A stretch of DNA of 23,075 bases, taken from the IMG/VR virus record IMGVR_UViG_3300046816_000057, positions 1 to 23,075 of that record; one strand, written 5' to 3'. The notes beneath the pieces are model-generated. The model did not search any database, was not told where the DNA came from, and saw only the letters and a list, made by a program, of their open reading frames with translations. A program made the position numbers and the translations under genes. The number at the start of each line of letters is the position of its first letter. Position 1 is the stretch's first letter. This DNA comes from a virus. Positions 7,952-16,351 of this stretch are shown one piece after another.

Positions 7952-7972
7952 GGGGCGGGGAGATCCCGCCCC
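7952..7972 (-). terminator. GC-rich hairpin between two late genes
   Basis: Perfect inverted repeat GGGGCGGG / CCCGCCCC with a five-base loop, in the 51-base gap between the 196-aa and 128-aa genes. In the leftward transcript it is followed by TTCCTCC, not by a U-run. A full intrinsic terminator is therefore unlikely; partial termination or protection of upstream capsid mRNA is more plausible. Confidence 0.5.
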
Positions 7973-7979
7973 GTTGCCC

Positions 7980-8570
7980 TCAGCATCCGGGAGCGGTGGC
8001 GCCGAGTGCGACCGGCCCGCATAGTCCGTCATTGGGAGCGGCGTATTCCAGCACGATGGCGGCGGCTCCAGCCGTTGCGGGCGAGGCGCCCGTGTACGCG
8101 AGATTTGCCCAGATATCGAAGCCGCCATTGCTCCCGGTCTGGGCAATGCTGTTGCCGGTCGATTGCACACCGAGGCCGGTCGCCGTGACGATGGTCAATT
8201 GCGTGACCCCGGCGGCGCCGTGCGTCGAGGTGCCAGCCACGAGCAATGCACCCGTGCCGGAGGCCGTGCTCAATGCAACGGTGTCGGTGGTGGTGGAGTT
8301 GAACGAGGTGAATACCTCAAGGACGCCGCGCAGGATCCATGAATTGTATGGAACTGCGCCGACTTTATAGGAGCAGTTGCCGGCCGTGGCAGGGAGTGGG
8401 CAGGAATTGAAGTTGACCGGGAACCGCATGTAGTGGACTTGCTGGGTCGGGAATATGCGCGGCGAGAACACGGGTTGAGCCGCGACATAGAGCCCAGATC
8501 CGACGACAAGCAGAGCAAGAGCGAGGCCGGCAAGTAATCCGCCGCTCACCCGCGAGATCAAGTTCTTCAT
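7980..8570 (-). CDS. Signal-bearing beta-rich phage protein (196 aa)
   Basis: The N-terminus is a typical Sec signal or anchor: basic MKNLISR, a hydrophobic stretch of about 20 residues, then YVAA/QP as a possible signal peptidase site near residue 31. The rest is Thr/Ser/Ala/Gly-rich and beta-like (TVALSTASGTGALLVAGTS). Four cysteines occur after the signal, two spaced ten residues apart (NSC...GNC) and two near the C-terminus. It directly follows the major capsid gene, where a decoration protein might be expected, yet it appears built for export. Ribosome site is weak. No family recognised; it resembles in style the exported cassette at 11093-16934. Confidence 0.78.
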   Translation of the reverse strand: MKNLISRVSGGLLAGLALALLVVGSGLYVAAQPVFSPRIFPTQQVHYMRFPVNFNSCPLPATAGNCSYKVGAVPYNSWILRGVLEVFTSFNSTTTDTVALSTASGTGALLVAGTSTHGAAGVTQLTIVTATGLGVQSTGNSIAQTGSNGGFDIWANLAYTGASPATAGAAAIVLEYAAPNDGLCGPVALGATAPGC

Positions 8571-8663
8571 GGGATTGGCTTTCGTTGATGTGGATGGAAC
8601 GGCGGAACCGACGCTGCCGTCTCCTGACGAGCAGCAGCGCCGGGCCGATAGAACCGCGAGGGC

Positions 8664-8673
8664 AGCCGCGGCT
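8664..8673. repeat. Palindrome just after the capsid gene
   Basis: AGCCGCGGCT is a perfect 10-bp palindrome beginning two bases beyond the capsid stop in the 104-base gap before the 196-aa gene. A second weak inverted repeat (ACGGC...GCCGT) lies further along the gap. No U-run follows, so this is at most a transcript-end or processing structure. Confidence 0.35.
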
Positions 8674-8674
8674 C

Positions 8675-9823
8675 TTATGTGTCATTCGCCGAGGCGAAAT
8701 ACCCGTAGAAGATGCCCCAGCTCTTGTAGTTTCCGGCCGGGTTCGCCTTGGCTATGGTCTTGAGGCCATAGGCCATTTCGACGCCGACGCCGCGGAAGAA
8801 CTGGTAGTCGTCCTCTTTCAAGAACGTCGGGCGAGGCATTCTGCCCCATGCCCAGGCCATGGCGGATTGTCCGCACATGAACACGGGCGCGATCTGGATG
8901 CCGCCGGCGCCTGCGGTGGTGTAGGTCGTGGGCAGCCGGATATCCAACTCCGGGATCTCGCGGAAGATCATGCCGTTGTAGAGCAGGTCGCCGTCTTGGA
9001 AGAGCGGGTTCTTGTCGAGCCCGTCGCCTTCACGCGGACGCGCCTGGGTATTGGCGTTGATGATCGTGGTGTCGAGCTGGATGTCGCGGAAGCAATTAGA
9101 CCCCACGAAGACCACGAAATATTCCCGGCCGTTTTTCAGCTTGTAGGGTCTGATCCTCGGGTTGGCTTTTTTGGCCAGCCGCTTCATCTTATTTGCCGCG
9201 GCGGCGCTGAAGGTCATGCCGGACGTGACATTAGCGGCCGAGGTTGCCCAGTTGCCGGGCGACAGGTTGCCTTGGCTGCCACCAAACAGGATGCGATCGT
9301 TGTTGTCGGTGGTGAATGTGTTGCGTTGTGCTGGGGTTGCCGCGTCGAAAAACGCGCCGTTGACGCGCTGGCCGCCGGCAGAGCCGAGACCGGCGGGCTG
9401 TGTGTTCTGGATCGGGATTGTGTTGAACGTGTCCACGATCTCGTTGCGCTGGAGCTCCTTGCCCCAGTCTTCGAGCAGCGGACGCGCCTGGCCGAATAGA
9501 TCGATGCTCGACTTCTGCTCTTCTGACTTCGGGATGCGGACGGCGTTTCTCGCCCAGTCGATCCACATCCGATCGCCGAAATTGTCGATATTTTCTTCGT
9601 TGCCGACGAGCGTTCCGGTCGAGATCGCGTTGGCCTTGAGCCTTGCGACCAGCGGAATATTGATCTGCTCGCCGCCTTTTTTCAGGTCATTGATGACGCG
9701 GATGATCGCGGTGAGTTCTGTGCCCACATACGGGCTAAACAGGTTCTGCCGGATGTATTCTCGTGTGACTTCCTTGCGGAAGACGATGAGTTTATTTTGG
9801 GCTTGTACGGTAGTGATGGCCAT
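8675..9823 (-). CDS. Major capsid protein, N4-gp56 family (382 aa)
   Basis: Full-length HK97-fold-type coat protein. Features matching the N4-gp56/DUF4043 family: an N-terminal region ending in INIPLVARLK, then a loop with ISTGTLVGNEE, then WIDWARNAVRI; a central segment YFVVFVGSNCFRDIQLD; and a C-terminal block FFRGVGVEMAYGLKTIAKANPAGNYKSWG. Such proteins form the icosahedral shell. The ribosome site AGGGG lies seven bases before ATG. It directly follows the acidic scaffold gene, as expected. The pairing of an N4-type coat with a P22-type portal, adaptor and hub marks the module as mosaic. Confidence 0.9.
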   Translation of the reverse strand: MAITTVQAQNKLIVFRKEVTREYIRQNLFSPYVGTELTAIIRVINDLKKGGEQINIPLVARLKANAISTGTLVGNEENIDNFGDRMWIDWARNAVRIPKSEEQKSSIDLFGQARPLLEDWGKELQRNEIVDTFNTIPIQNTQPAGLGSAGGQRVNGAFFDAATPAQRNTFTTDNNDRILFGGSQGNLSPGNWATSAANVTSGMTFSAAAANKMKRLAKKANPRIRPYKLKNGREYFVVFVGSNCFRDIQLDTTIINANTQARPREGDGLDKNPLFQDGDLLYNGMIFREIPELDIRLPTTYTTAGAGGIQIAPVFMCGQSAMAWAWGRMPRPTFLKEDDYQFFRGVGVEMAYGLKTIAKANPAGNYKSWGIFYGYFASANDT

Positions 9824-9875
9824 GGCCAGACCCCTTCAAGGGTTGGCTACGGACTTCTTAGCGGAGCGCGCCGAA

Positions 9876-9888
9876 CCGGCTAGGCCGG
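9876..9888 (-). repeat. Short hairpin in the scaffold-capsid gap
   Basis: CCGGC-TAG-GCCGG forms a five-base stem with a three-base loop inside the 81-base gap between scaffold and capsid genes. This is the second longest gap inside the operon. It could tune the different expression levels of scaffold and coat, but no promoter is evident. Confidence 0.3.
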
Positions 9889-9904
9889 GAAGCGCGAAGC
9901 GTAG

Positions 9905-10900
9905 CTAGTTGAATGCGTCTCGGAAGATGCTTTCCTCGGAACCGTCGAAGCCGCGCGGGTCGAGGTTACGGCTATTGCCGCCCTCGCGTCCGACGCCGCC
10001 TGCTGAGTTCAATGAGGGAAGCCGGGGACTAGTCCCCCTGCCGCGTTGTGCGGGCGCGCGGTCCTGTTGACCGCGTTGCTGGCTCTCTGATGGACGCCGC
10101 TGCGCTTGTTGCGGGGCAATGCCTTCAAGGTCTGCCGGGTCTACGCCGAGCAGGCGTGCTGCCTGCTCGCGGTTGCGTTCCGCCTGCTCCTGGCGGAAGT
10201 TCTCCAGGTCGAGGGTATCCTCGGCCCATTGCATCAGCGCGTAGCCGGGATCGGGTGCGTTCACGATGCCGCGTACCGTAGCCGCGGCATTCGGGTCCGT
10301 CCTGGCGCGAAACGAAAGCTCGTTTAGCTGGCTTGCTGCCAGCGTGAACTCGTCCCTTCGGTTCTCACGCGAATAGGCCGCCTCGGTTGCCTTGAAGTTG
10401 TTCTCCAGGATGGCCGTTCTGGTGGCCTGCTGATATTCGGCCCGCATCTGCGCCGCCATGCCTTCGCGGAAGCCGGCCGGGTCGAGGACGGGGTCGGGCA
10501 GTTCCTGCGGGGGCGGCGCCGGCTGTTCTTGCCGGGGCGCTTCCATGCGTGCCAGCCGGGCTTCGAGCTCGGCAATGCGTTGGGCGGAAGGGTCGACTGG
10601 CGGCAGGCGGTAACTCGGGCGTTCCTGCGGAGGAGGCTCACGGGCGCCTTCCTGCGGTGCCTCGTCACCGGTCTCCTCCTGGCCTTCCTCGTCACCCTCC
10701 TCCTCGCCGGCGTCCTCCTCGTCGTCGCCTACCGGATCGTCCATCTGTTCGAGCGAGGTATCGCCGTCATTCTCGTCCTCGTCGTCGCCCATCGCCTCGG
10801 TGAAGATCTCGCTCTCGGTATTGGCCATGGCGGCGACCAAGAGGCTTTCGTCCTCGTCGGATGTATCGGGCGCTGCTGCCCGCTGTGTTCTCGGTGCCAT
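9905..10900 (-). CDS. Scaffolding protein (331 aa)
   Basis: Strongly acidic N-terminal third: residues about 13-80 are dominated by Asp and Glu (DDEDENDGDTSLEQ, DDEEDAGEEEGDEEG). A proline/glutamine-rich hinge (85-140) contains a short helical AQRIAELEARLARME segment. A helical middle (145-250) and a basic Gln/Arg/Gly-rich C-terminal tail (255-331) follow. This charge layout and the place directly before the capsid gene match phage scaffolds, which guide coat assembly and leave the maturing head. The basic tail would be the coat-binding end. GAGG lies about ten bases before the ATG. Confidence 0.85.
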   Translation of the reverse strand: MAPRTQRAAAPDTSDEDESLLVAAMANTESEIFTEAMGDDEDENDGDTSLEQMDDPVGDDEEDAGEEEGDEEGQEETGDEAPQEGAREPPPQERPSYRLPPVDPSAQRIAELEARLARMEAPRQEQPAPPPQELPDPVLDPAGFREGMAAQMRAEYQQATRTAILENNFKATEAAYSRENRRDEFTLAASQLNELSFRARTDPNAAATVRGIVNAPDPGYALMQWAEDTLDLENFRQEQAERNREQAARLLGVDPADLEGIAPQQAQRRPSESQQRGQQDRAPAQRGRGTSPRLPSLNSAGGVGREGGNSRNLDPRGFDGSEESIFRDAFN

Positions 10901-10904
10901 TGCT

Positions 10905-11096
10905 TTAATTCCTCAATAGTTCGTCCTGGCGGCGTTCACGCCATGTTTCCAGGTCGGTCTTGACGGCGTGGTAGCCGCCGTCCTCGTCGCGCATTTCCTT
11001 GACGATCTTGAAGCCGTATTCGTAGGCGAGCTCGCGCCACCGTTTCGGCCACTTGTCGAGCGCGGCCATGTGGGCGAATTGCGCGTTGTAGGTCAC
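10905..11096 (-). CDS. Small hypothetical protein, GTG start (63 aa)
   Basis: The frame is open further upstream, but that part lies out of frame over the end of the spike gene. A GTG at 11096 overlaps the spike stop (GTGA), giving a coupled 63-residue protein beginning MTYNAQFAHMAALDKWPKRW. It is helical and charged, with aromatic-rich WPKRWRELAYEYGFKIVKEM and a basic/acidic tail. It ends four bases before the scaffold start. No family recognised. A small assembly factor is possible, but only from its position. Confidence 0.72.
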   Translation of the reverse strand: MTYNAQFAHMAALDKWPKRWRELAYEYGFKIVKEMRDEDGGYHAVKTDLETWRERRQDELLRN

Positions 11097-14000
11097 GGCG
11101 TCATCCCGTAGCCCTGTCTGATGTAGTGGTTTAGCGCCGCCGCCGTTAAATTTTGGGTCCAGTTCCATTTCGCGTTGGCGAGCGCGGCGGTCATGTAGCC
11201 GTCGATCGATGCCGTCAGACCGAGCGAAGCTGCATAGGTTTGTACAGTCCGATATGGAGCGGAGAAAACCGTCGTTGGCGCGCATGTATAGGAATACATC
11301 GTCGCGCTAGGCGCGGTCTGGTTTGGCGAAACGGTCCAGCTTGTGCCAGAGCCGCCGGTGATTGTGGTGCTCGGGCTAACGCCGGGACCAGCGAGACTTT
11401 GGCCGATAGCGATCGTGCCCTGAACCAGGGCACTCGTCGTTAGGGTATTCGTTCCTGTTATTACTCCAGTGAACTGCGCGGTTGGGCAGATCGTGTTGGG
11501 AGTCCAGATGTTGGCCGCGCCGGTACCGGCTCCACCCGGTGAAGGTGAATCATGCGTTCCGCCATCATCGCCAACTGAGGGTGGTCCCACCCCTATCCAA
11601 TTAAAAACAGTATTGCCGGTGAAGGTCAGTGCATGAGTACCGGCCGAAAGTATTCTGGAGACAGTCTCTGTCCACCCGCTCAGATGGGCCACCGAGTTGA
11701 CCGTGATCCGCAGCCCGGTCCCGCCACCAAATGATGCCGTCAAAACATCACCGGCCACATAGTTCTTGCCGGTCTGTATGATCGTGTATCCGGTAAAGGA
11801 ACCCAGTACGGTCACGGGACCGGGATCGGTCATGGTCCCCAACGACCATATCGCCGTGCCGTTGGGTTGATTGATACCGGTTACAGTCCAGGTGCCATTA
11901 TAAGCAGAAGGAGTGACGCCACTGACCAGGATTTTGCTGCCTACGTTGAGGGAGTGAGCACCGCTCCCCCCGAAATCAACGAATGCGTTATTGGCGTTGG
12001 CTTGGGCAAAATACAAGCCACTGCCACTATCCATAAATCGTGTAATGCTGCTCCAGTTGTCAACCACAAACGTGGCACGAGCTTCTGACCCCGCCATACT
12101 GCCACTGAAATTGGTCAGTGCGATCCCTCCAGCAAAGCCAGGTAATGCTGCGGCGGGATCATCGGGACATATGCCGAAAGGGGTTCCGTAAGTTCCTACC
12201 GTAGCTCCGCTGTTTGCGGCGGTAATCGTCGTGCCAGACGTTTGCAGGCTGGGGTAATTGGCGACCGGCGTCAGCACGTCTCCGATCGCAAAGAACTCAT
12301 TACCATTCGGTTCTTGCAGTGTCGGGTCGCCGGTTATTGATCCGCCTGCACCAACCACCAGATTGAATGTACCCGCATTGGTTCCATGTCCCCCGGTAAA
12401 ATCGGTACCACCTATGCATCCATAATTGCCTGGTGCTCCGCCAGTCCCGGCATTGGATGTCGTCAGGGCATTGATGCCACCATCATAATTATCGGTCGCG
12501 GCAAACAAGGCACTCCCGTCGTTCACATGGGCAATGAGGTTGTTGGAAGCCGTCACATTGTTGGAGTTGGCAAAATTCAATCCCGTAGGATGAGGCCCGC
12601 CTCCAAAAGGAGTAATTGGAAGCACAGTTACGTTGTTATGGACAACCGTAGAACTCGTCAATGTCGGCTCACCCTCCTTGTGTCCGACATCAAGACCCAA
12701 ACCGTTGTAGGTGAAATTGTTGTCGATGTCGCCGCCACTGCGAAACTGGAAACTCTCTGATCCGCTTCTAGTGCTCGTGTTTCCTCGCCTGTTGCCGAAT
12801 GCGGTATTACCCTGGAAGTAGGCATTGCGTGATCTGGAGTCGCCAAAGGCAAACATTCCTGTGGGGTCTGGATAGCCGCACAGATCGATCACGTTTTCCT
12901 CAAACGAATACCCCGCGAGCGCGCCGCCGGAGGTGCCTACGTTGTGTATCGAAGCTCCGATTGGATGGCCTGCACCTACTGCATAACAATGATCAATCTG
13001 ATTGCGCCGAATAACGATGTCAAAGTTTCCACTTTGATCGCCTACAGAAACACCGTCCATCCCCCAACTGGAATGGACATCTTCGACCAGCAATCCGGTC
13101 ATTCCGCCCGCAACGTCAACGGCAGATACATCTGTCAAATTGACCTGCCCGACATATGCCGGATCACTCGGGTTTTTCTGCGGTTGCTGGAAGTCAATCC
13201 CCATGATGGCGATAAAACTAGATCCGCTCTGTAGCCGTATCCCGGCGCGGCCAGCAAACAGATGCACGCTGCCTGCTGGTTTGCCGCCCGCAAAAGTGGC
13301 GCTGCCGGTTGGCACGAGAACGATTGGACGCGCGCGTGTGCCAGATCCGACATTGGGCGTCGTCACCGTGACGGCCTCGTCATAGGCCGAGATGACCATC
13401 GGTTCCTGTTCTGAAAACCCGGCCTTGGTGAAATTGTTAGAAGAACCGCCGATAAACTCGGTCTCAAATGCCTGCCCGGTCCAGGTATCGCCCATCCGCA
13501 GCAATACCCAGTCTGGTTTTCCACTGCGCAACGCAAAGCTGCTGGCAATGCTCCCAGTCGTGCGCCAGGTGCCGCGAGTTCCAAGGCCGGTGCCGTCGCC
13601 ATTGTTCAAAAGTGGCAAAGCGGTATTGTCGGGATCGAATGCTCCCGGACCACCACCGCCAACGGCCTTGACCAAGGTCTTGACCGGGCCATGAATGCCG
13701 AGGGTGGCAGAGGTGTATGCCATCGTCATGGGGCCGGAGCAGGAGCCGACGCAGGTCAGGGTTCCGCTGGCGTTGGGAGTTCCAGTGCGGTTTTTCATCT
13801 GCGCAAGGGTGACGGCTGAACCGCTAATTGCGAATGAGTTGGTTACAGCGACCGTGAATTGCGTTGTGTTCGGAGCTTGATAGACATCGTTCGCAAACAG
13901 ATTCTGCTGCGCGCTGAGTTCAAATTGGGCAGTGTTGCCGTCATCGACAAAGGTCGGGGTCGAGCCGTCGCGGCTGTCGCTGCCCATGGAATCGGAGACG

Positions 14001-14206
14001 TAGATGATGTTGGTGAAGGCGCCGCTGGCTAGGGTGCCGTTGCTCGGTCCGATGGTGGTCCAGCCCGAGGCGGTGGTGGAGCCGTAGGTGCCGAGCACGA
14101 GGCCAGGGGCTACCGCACCGCCGCCGGTGGGTGCGCCGTGCCGCGGCCAAGCTCCTACGGAGACACAAAGCCCAAACAGGACCAGGAATGCCGCTATGAT
14201 CCGCAT
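11093..14206 (-). CDS. Secreted-type beta-helix tailspike-like protein (1037 aa)
   Basis: The chosen start ATG at 14206 overlaps the previous stop (TAATG) and places a signal peptide first: MRIIAAFLVLFGLCVSVGA, with cleavage likely near residue 19. A longer frame from 14296 adds 30 non-homologous-looking residues. Residues 65-90 carry the IYVSDSMGSDSRDGS motif typical at the start of beta-helix proteins, but about 90 residues intervene before its usual partner GPVKTLVKAV. A right-handed beta-helix spans roughly 320-570 (repeating asparagine-rich turns such as IVIRRNQIDHC, FEENVIDLC). An FCCH-like module (SGVTPSAYNGTWTV, ~762-775) and a TGVITGTNTLTTSALVQGTIAIGQSL repeat domain (~913-938) follow. 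Likely binds or degrades surface polysaccharide. The mature part has eight cysteines. Confidence 0.82.
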   Translation of the reverse strand: MRIIAAFLVLFGLCVSVGAWPRHGAPTGGGAVAPGLVLGTYGSTTASGWTTIGPSNGTLASGAFTNIIYVSDSMGSDSRDGSTPTFVDDGNTAQFELSAQQNLFANDVYQAPNTTQFTVAVTNSFAISGSAVTLAQMKNRTGTPNASGTLTCVGSCSGPMTMAYTSATLGIHGPVKTLVKAVGGGGPGAFDPDNTALPLLNNGDGTGLGTRGTWRTTGSIASSFALRSGKPDWVLLRMGDTWTGQAFETEFIGGSSNNFTKAGFSEQEPMVISAYDEAVTVTTPNVGSGTRARPIVLVPTGSATFAGGKPAGSVHLFAGRAGIRLQSGSSFIAIMGIDFQQPQKNPSDPAYVGQVNLTDVSAVDVAGGMTGLLVEDVHSSWGMDGVSVGDQSGNFDIVIRRNQIDHCYAVGAGHPIGASIHNVGTSGGALAGYSFEENVIDLCGYPDPTGMFAFGDSRSRNAYFQGNTAFGNRRGNTSTRSGSESFQFRSGGDIDNNFTYNGLGLDVGHKEGEPTLTSSTVVHNNVTVLPITPFGGGPHPTGLNFANSNNVTASNNLIAHVNDGSALFAATDNYDGGINALTTSNAGTGGAPGNYGCIGGTDFTGGHGTNAGTFNLVVGAGGSITGDPTLQEPNGNEFFAIGDVLTPVANYPSLQTSGTTITAANSGATVGTYGTPFGICPDDPAAALPGFAGGIALTNFSGSMAGSEARATFVVDNWSSITRFMDSGSGLYFAQANANNAFVDFGGSGAHSLNVGSKILVSGVTPSAYNGTWTVTGINQPNGTAIWSLGTMTDPGPVTVLGSFTGYTIIQTGKNYVAGDVLTASFGGGTGLRITVNSVAHLSGWTETVSRILSAGTHALTFTGNTVFNWIGVGPPSVGDDGGTHDSPSPGGAGTGAANIWTPNTICPTAQFTGVITGTNTLTTSALVQGTIAIGQSLAGPGVSPSTTITGGSGTSWTVSPNQTAPSATMYSYTCAPTTVFSAPYRTVQTYAASLGLTASIDGYMTAALANAKWNWTQNLTAAALNHYIRQGYGMTP

Positions 14207-15168
14207 TACCAAACACCATAGGCTGCATGGCGGTTGGCGTTCATAGCCGTCAGGTTGGCGCCGGAGAATGCCACGCCCCATATCCCGAGATCGCACATAT
14301 ACCCTTGCGAAGCACTCGTGCCCCCGTCAAACAGCACGTTCACGCCGCCACCGACGGACATCGATCCACCGCCAGGGTCGGCGGCGCCGAGCGTTTGCGT
14401 GCTGTCAACCTGGAAGTCCGAGTTTGGCGTGCGGTCAACGGCCTGGATGGAATGGAACGCGCTGTCGCTCGCCGTCGCGGTCACCAGCGTTCCGCCGTAG
14501 GTGGTCACCGTATTCGCGCTGCTGCTTTGCAGGAGCGGGTACAGTGTGTTGGACTGGAGGTAGACGCCCTGTGTGGTGAAATGAGAGTTCCTCTCCGTGA
14601 CAGCCAGTACAGTCGTCGGCTGGGATTGGTTGAAACCGGTGGCGATGGAATAGCCGTTCCCCGAATTTCCAGGCTGGAATGCGCAAGGTATTGTGCTGAT
14701 GATTGCGTTAAATGCTACAATCGCGCGATTGGTTGCGGAAGTCTCCACCACATTGCAAGGCGCTCCACCACAGCTATTGCTCCCGCTTCGGTCATAGAAA
14801 GTTCGTATCGTGCAGGTCACCATGGTGCAATCGGCTCCGCCTACTAATGCCGGGGTCACGTAGCCGCTAGCGCCGATTGCCCAATTAACACACGTCGTGT
14901 TGGTCGGCTCGCAGACTTCCATGGCGTTGCCGGTGTCGGTCGAGGTGTAGCCGCTCGACCCCCACCAGGCCTTGGCGCCCGAGACGACATTGCCGGGGCC
15001 GACGTAGCCGCCACCGCCGCCTGCTACCGCGCACGGCTGGAACAGCAACGTCCGCTGCCCCACCTGCCCGCAACCGAGCACGCCAAGCTGCGCGCGCGAG
15101 GCCGGCTGCTGCGCAAGCCAGACGATGCCGATCAGCAGAATTAGCGCCGTGAGAAAACGCGCCTGCAT
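14206..15168 (-). CDS. Secreted-type lectin/LamG-like protein (320 aa)
   Basis: Begins one base after the previous stop. The N-terminus is a signal peptide: MQARF, then a hydrophobic core, then PASRA/Q with likely cleavage near residue 26. The remainder resembles concanavalin-like modules of phage fibres and of arabinofuranosidase-B-type proteins. It has AKAWWGSSGYTST near residue 65, the IRTFYDRSGS motif (compare YDQSG) near 120, and the terminal strand CDLGIWGVAFSGANLTAMNANRHAAYG common to such folds. Ten cysteines follow the signal, many in close pairs (CEPTNTTC, CTMVTC, CGGAPC). A carbohydrate-binding, receptor or adhesion role is likely; catalysis is not evident. Confidence 0.8.
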   Translation of the reverse strand: MQARFLTALILLIGIVWLAQQPASRAQLGVLGCGQVGQRTLLFQPCAVAGGGGGYVGPGNVVSGAKAWWGSSGYTSTDTGNAMEVCEPTNTTCVNWAIGASGYVTPALVGGADCTMVTCTIRTFYDRSGSNSCGGAPCNVVETSATNRAIVAFNAIISTIPCAFQPGNSGNGYSIATGFNQSQPTTVLAVTERNSHFTTQGVYLQSNTLYPLLQSSSANTVTTYGGTLVTATASDSAFHSIQAVDRTPNSDFQVDSTQTLGAADPGGGSMSVGGGVNVLFDGGTSASQGYMCDLGIWGVAFSGANLTAMNANRHAAYGVW

Positions 15169-15169
15169 G

Positions 15170-16351
15170 TCAGTTCGCCTGAGAGTGCAGGAACTTGCCA
15201 GTCGAGGCTGCCGTCAGCACCGGGCAGTCGGTCGAGGAGATGGCCACCACGATGCCGGTCGAGAAGTGCTCCCATGGACCAGGATTGTAGTTGATGCTTG
15301 CGCCCCAATCGGTGACGCCCTTCTGGAGCTCGAAGCATCCTTGCAAGTTTCCTGAGGCGGTCCCGATCGTGAGCGTGGCATTGGCCGGAAGCGAAGCCGC
15401 GTTGATGATGAAGACCCAGCCGGCCGCCGAGCTGGTCACGTAGGCGTTCTGCAAATTGCCGGCCGATGCCTTGGCCACCACGCTGGAGGCTGTCGTTCCG
15501 GCGACCGCCGTGGTGCCGGAAGTACCGGCGGAGCTATCGGGAAAAATAGTGATCCCATCGGTTGTTCCCGGCGTGGTGTGATCGATGCCGATCCGCCCGA
15601 TGGTGGTGACGCAAGGACTCGCCGCGCAGGCCGGAATGGGTGCGATCATGTCGGCGTGCAACTGATTGCCGGTCGTGTCCACGTCGATGACCTGCGCACG
15701 CTTGGTGGTCATGCGGAAGGTGCCCTGCTGACCGGTGGTCAGTGTGGCGGCATCGTTGAACACGCCGCCGCCAGGGGTGAAGTTGGAAGAGCCGGCCGTG
15801 AATGCCGCGGTGTCCATAACGGAGAGGCCGCCGCCGCCCCCGCCGCCTACCATTACGTTGACGCGGAGGTTGCCGTTCGCGTCAAGCTGGAACGGCGCCA
15901 TGTTGGTGGTGGTCAGGGTGCCGGGGGCGGTCAAGAACTGCCCGAGCGCGACCTGCCCATTGGCGACAAGCGCACTGTTGTAGGTCGTGGTGCCGATGCC
16001 CCAGTTCGCCGCAGTGGTCGGGCTCACCGGTTGCGTGACGGCCGAGCCGTCCACCTTCCAGGCGGTCGTGTTAGCGGTGTTGCCGGGTTGGACCGTCCAG
16101 GTGCCTGTCTGCGTTGCATTGACCGGCTGTGGCGTAGTGCCGGTGGGATCGACCCGCAGCGGGTTGCCGGCGGTCGCCTTCTCGACGTTGGTCGAGTCGA
16201 TCAGCACGAATGCCGGGCAGACCTTGGTGGCCGAGCAGACGAAGGCAAACACCGTGGTGGCGCCGCCTGCCGTGGCCAGATAATCCGCCAGCGCCACCGG
16301 AGGGGCCAGCACGATCGCCGCATAGACTATGCGCAGAAGCCATTTTCTCAT
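15170..16351 (-). CDS. Secreted-type phage fibre-like protein (393 aa)
   Basis: The ATG at 16351 overlaps the previous stop (ATGA) and gives a clean signal peptide (MRKWLLR, hydrophobic core, PPVALA/D). An in-frame ATG 33 bases upstream would add 11 residues and is less likely. The mature protein is Thr/Ala/Gly-rich with short repeats (PQPVNATQTGTWTVQPG) and a seven-glycine run around residue 170. The C-terminal 110 residues (KASAGNLQNAYVTSSAAGWVFIINAAS ... STGIVVAISSTDCPVL) resemble a domain often seen at the ends of phage structural proteins. Six cysteines occur in the mature part, four as close pairs. Probably a surface or fibre-associated protein. Confidence 0.78.
   Translation of the reverse strand: MRKWLLRIVYAAIVLAPPVALADYLATAGGATTVFAFVCSATKVCPAFVLIDSTNVEKATAGNPLRVDPTGTTPQPVNATQTGTWTVQPGNTANTTAWKVDGSAVTQPVSPTTAANWGIGTTTYNSALVANGQVALGQFLTAPGTLTTTNMAPFQLDANGNLRVNVMVGGGGGGGLSVMDTAAFTAGSSNFTPGGGVFNDAATLTTGQQGTFRMTTKRAQVIDVDTTGNQLHADMIAPIPACAASPCVTTIGRIGIDHTTPGTTDGITIFPDSSAGTSGTTAVAGTTASSVVAKASAGNLQNAYVTSSAAGWVFIINAASLPANATLTIGTASGNLQGCFELQKGVTDWGASINYNPGPWEHFSTGIVVAISSTDCPVLTAASTGKFLHSQAN

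Noticed and set aside
8585-9499. Plus-strand open frame of 304 codons opposite the capsid gene
   Set aside because: Antisense to the recognisable N4-gp56-type coat protein; no independent support.
10905-11285. 126-residue version of the small gene before scaffold
   Set aside because: Its first half is an out-of-frame reading of the spike 3' end. A GTG at 11096 overlapping the spike stop fits the operon pattern better.
14207-14296. Upstream ATG for the spike protein (1067 residues)
   Set aside because: It adds 30 residues over the lectin-like gene and hides the signal peptide. The ATG at 14206 overlaps the previous stop as in neighbouring genes.
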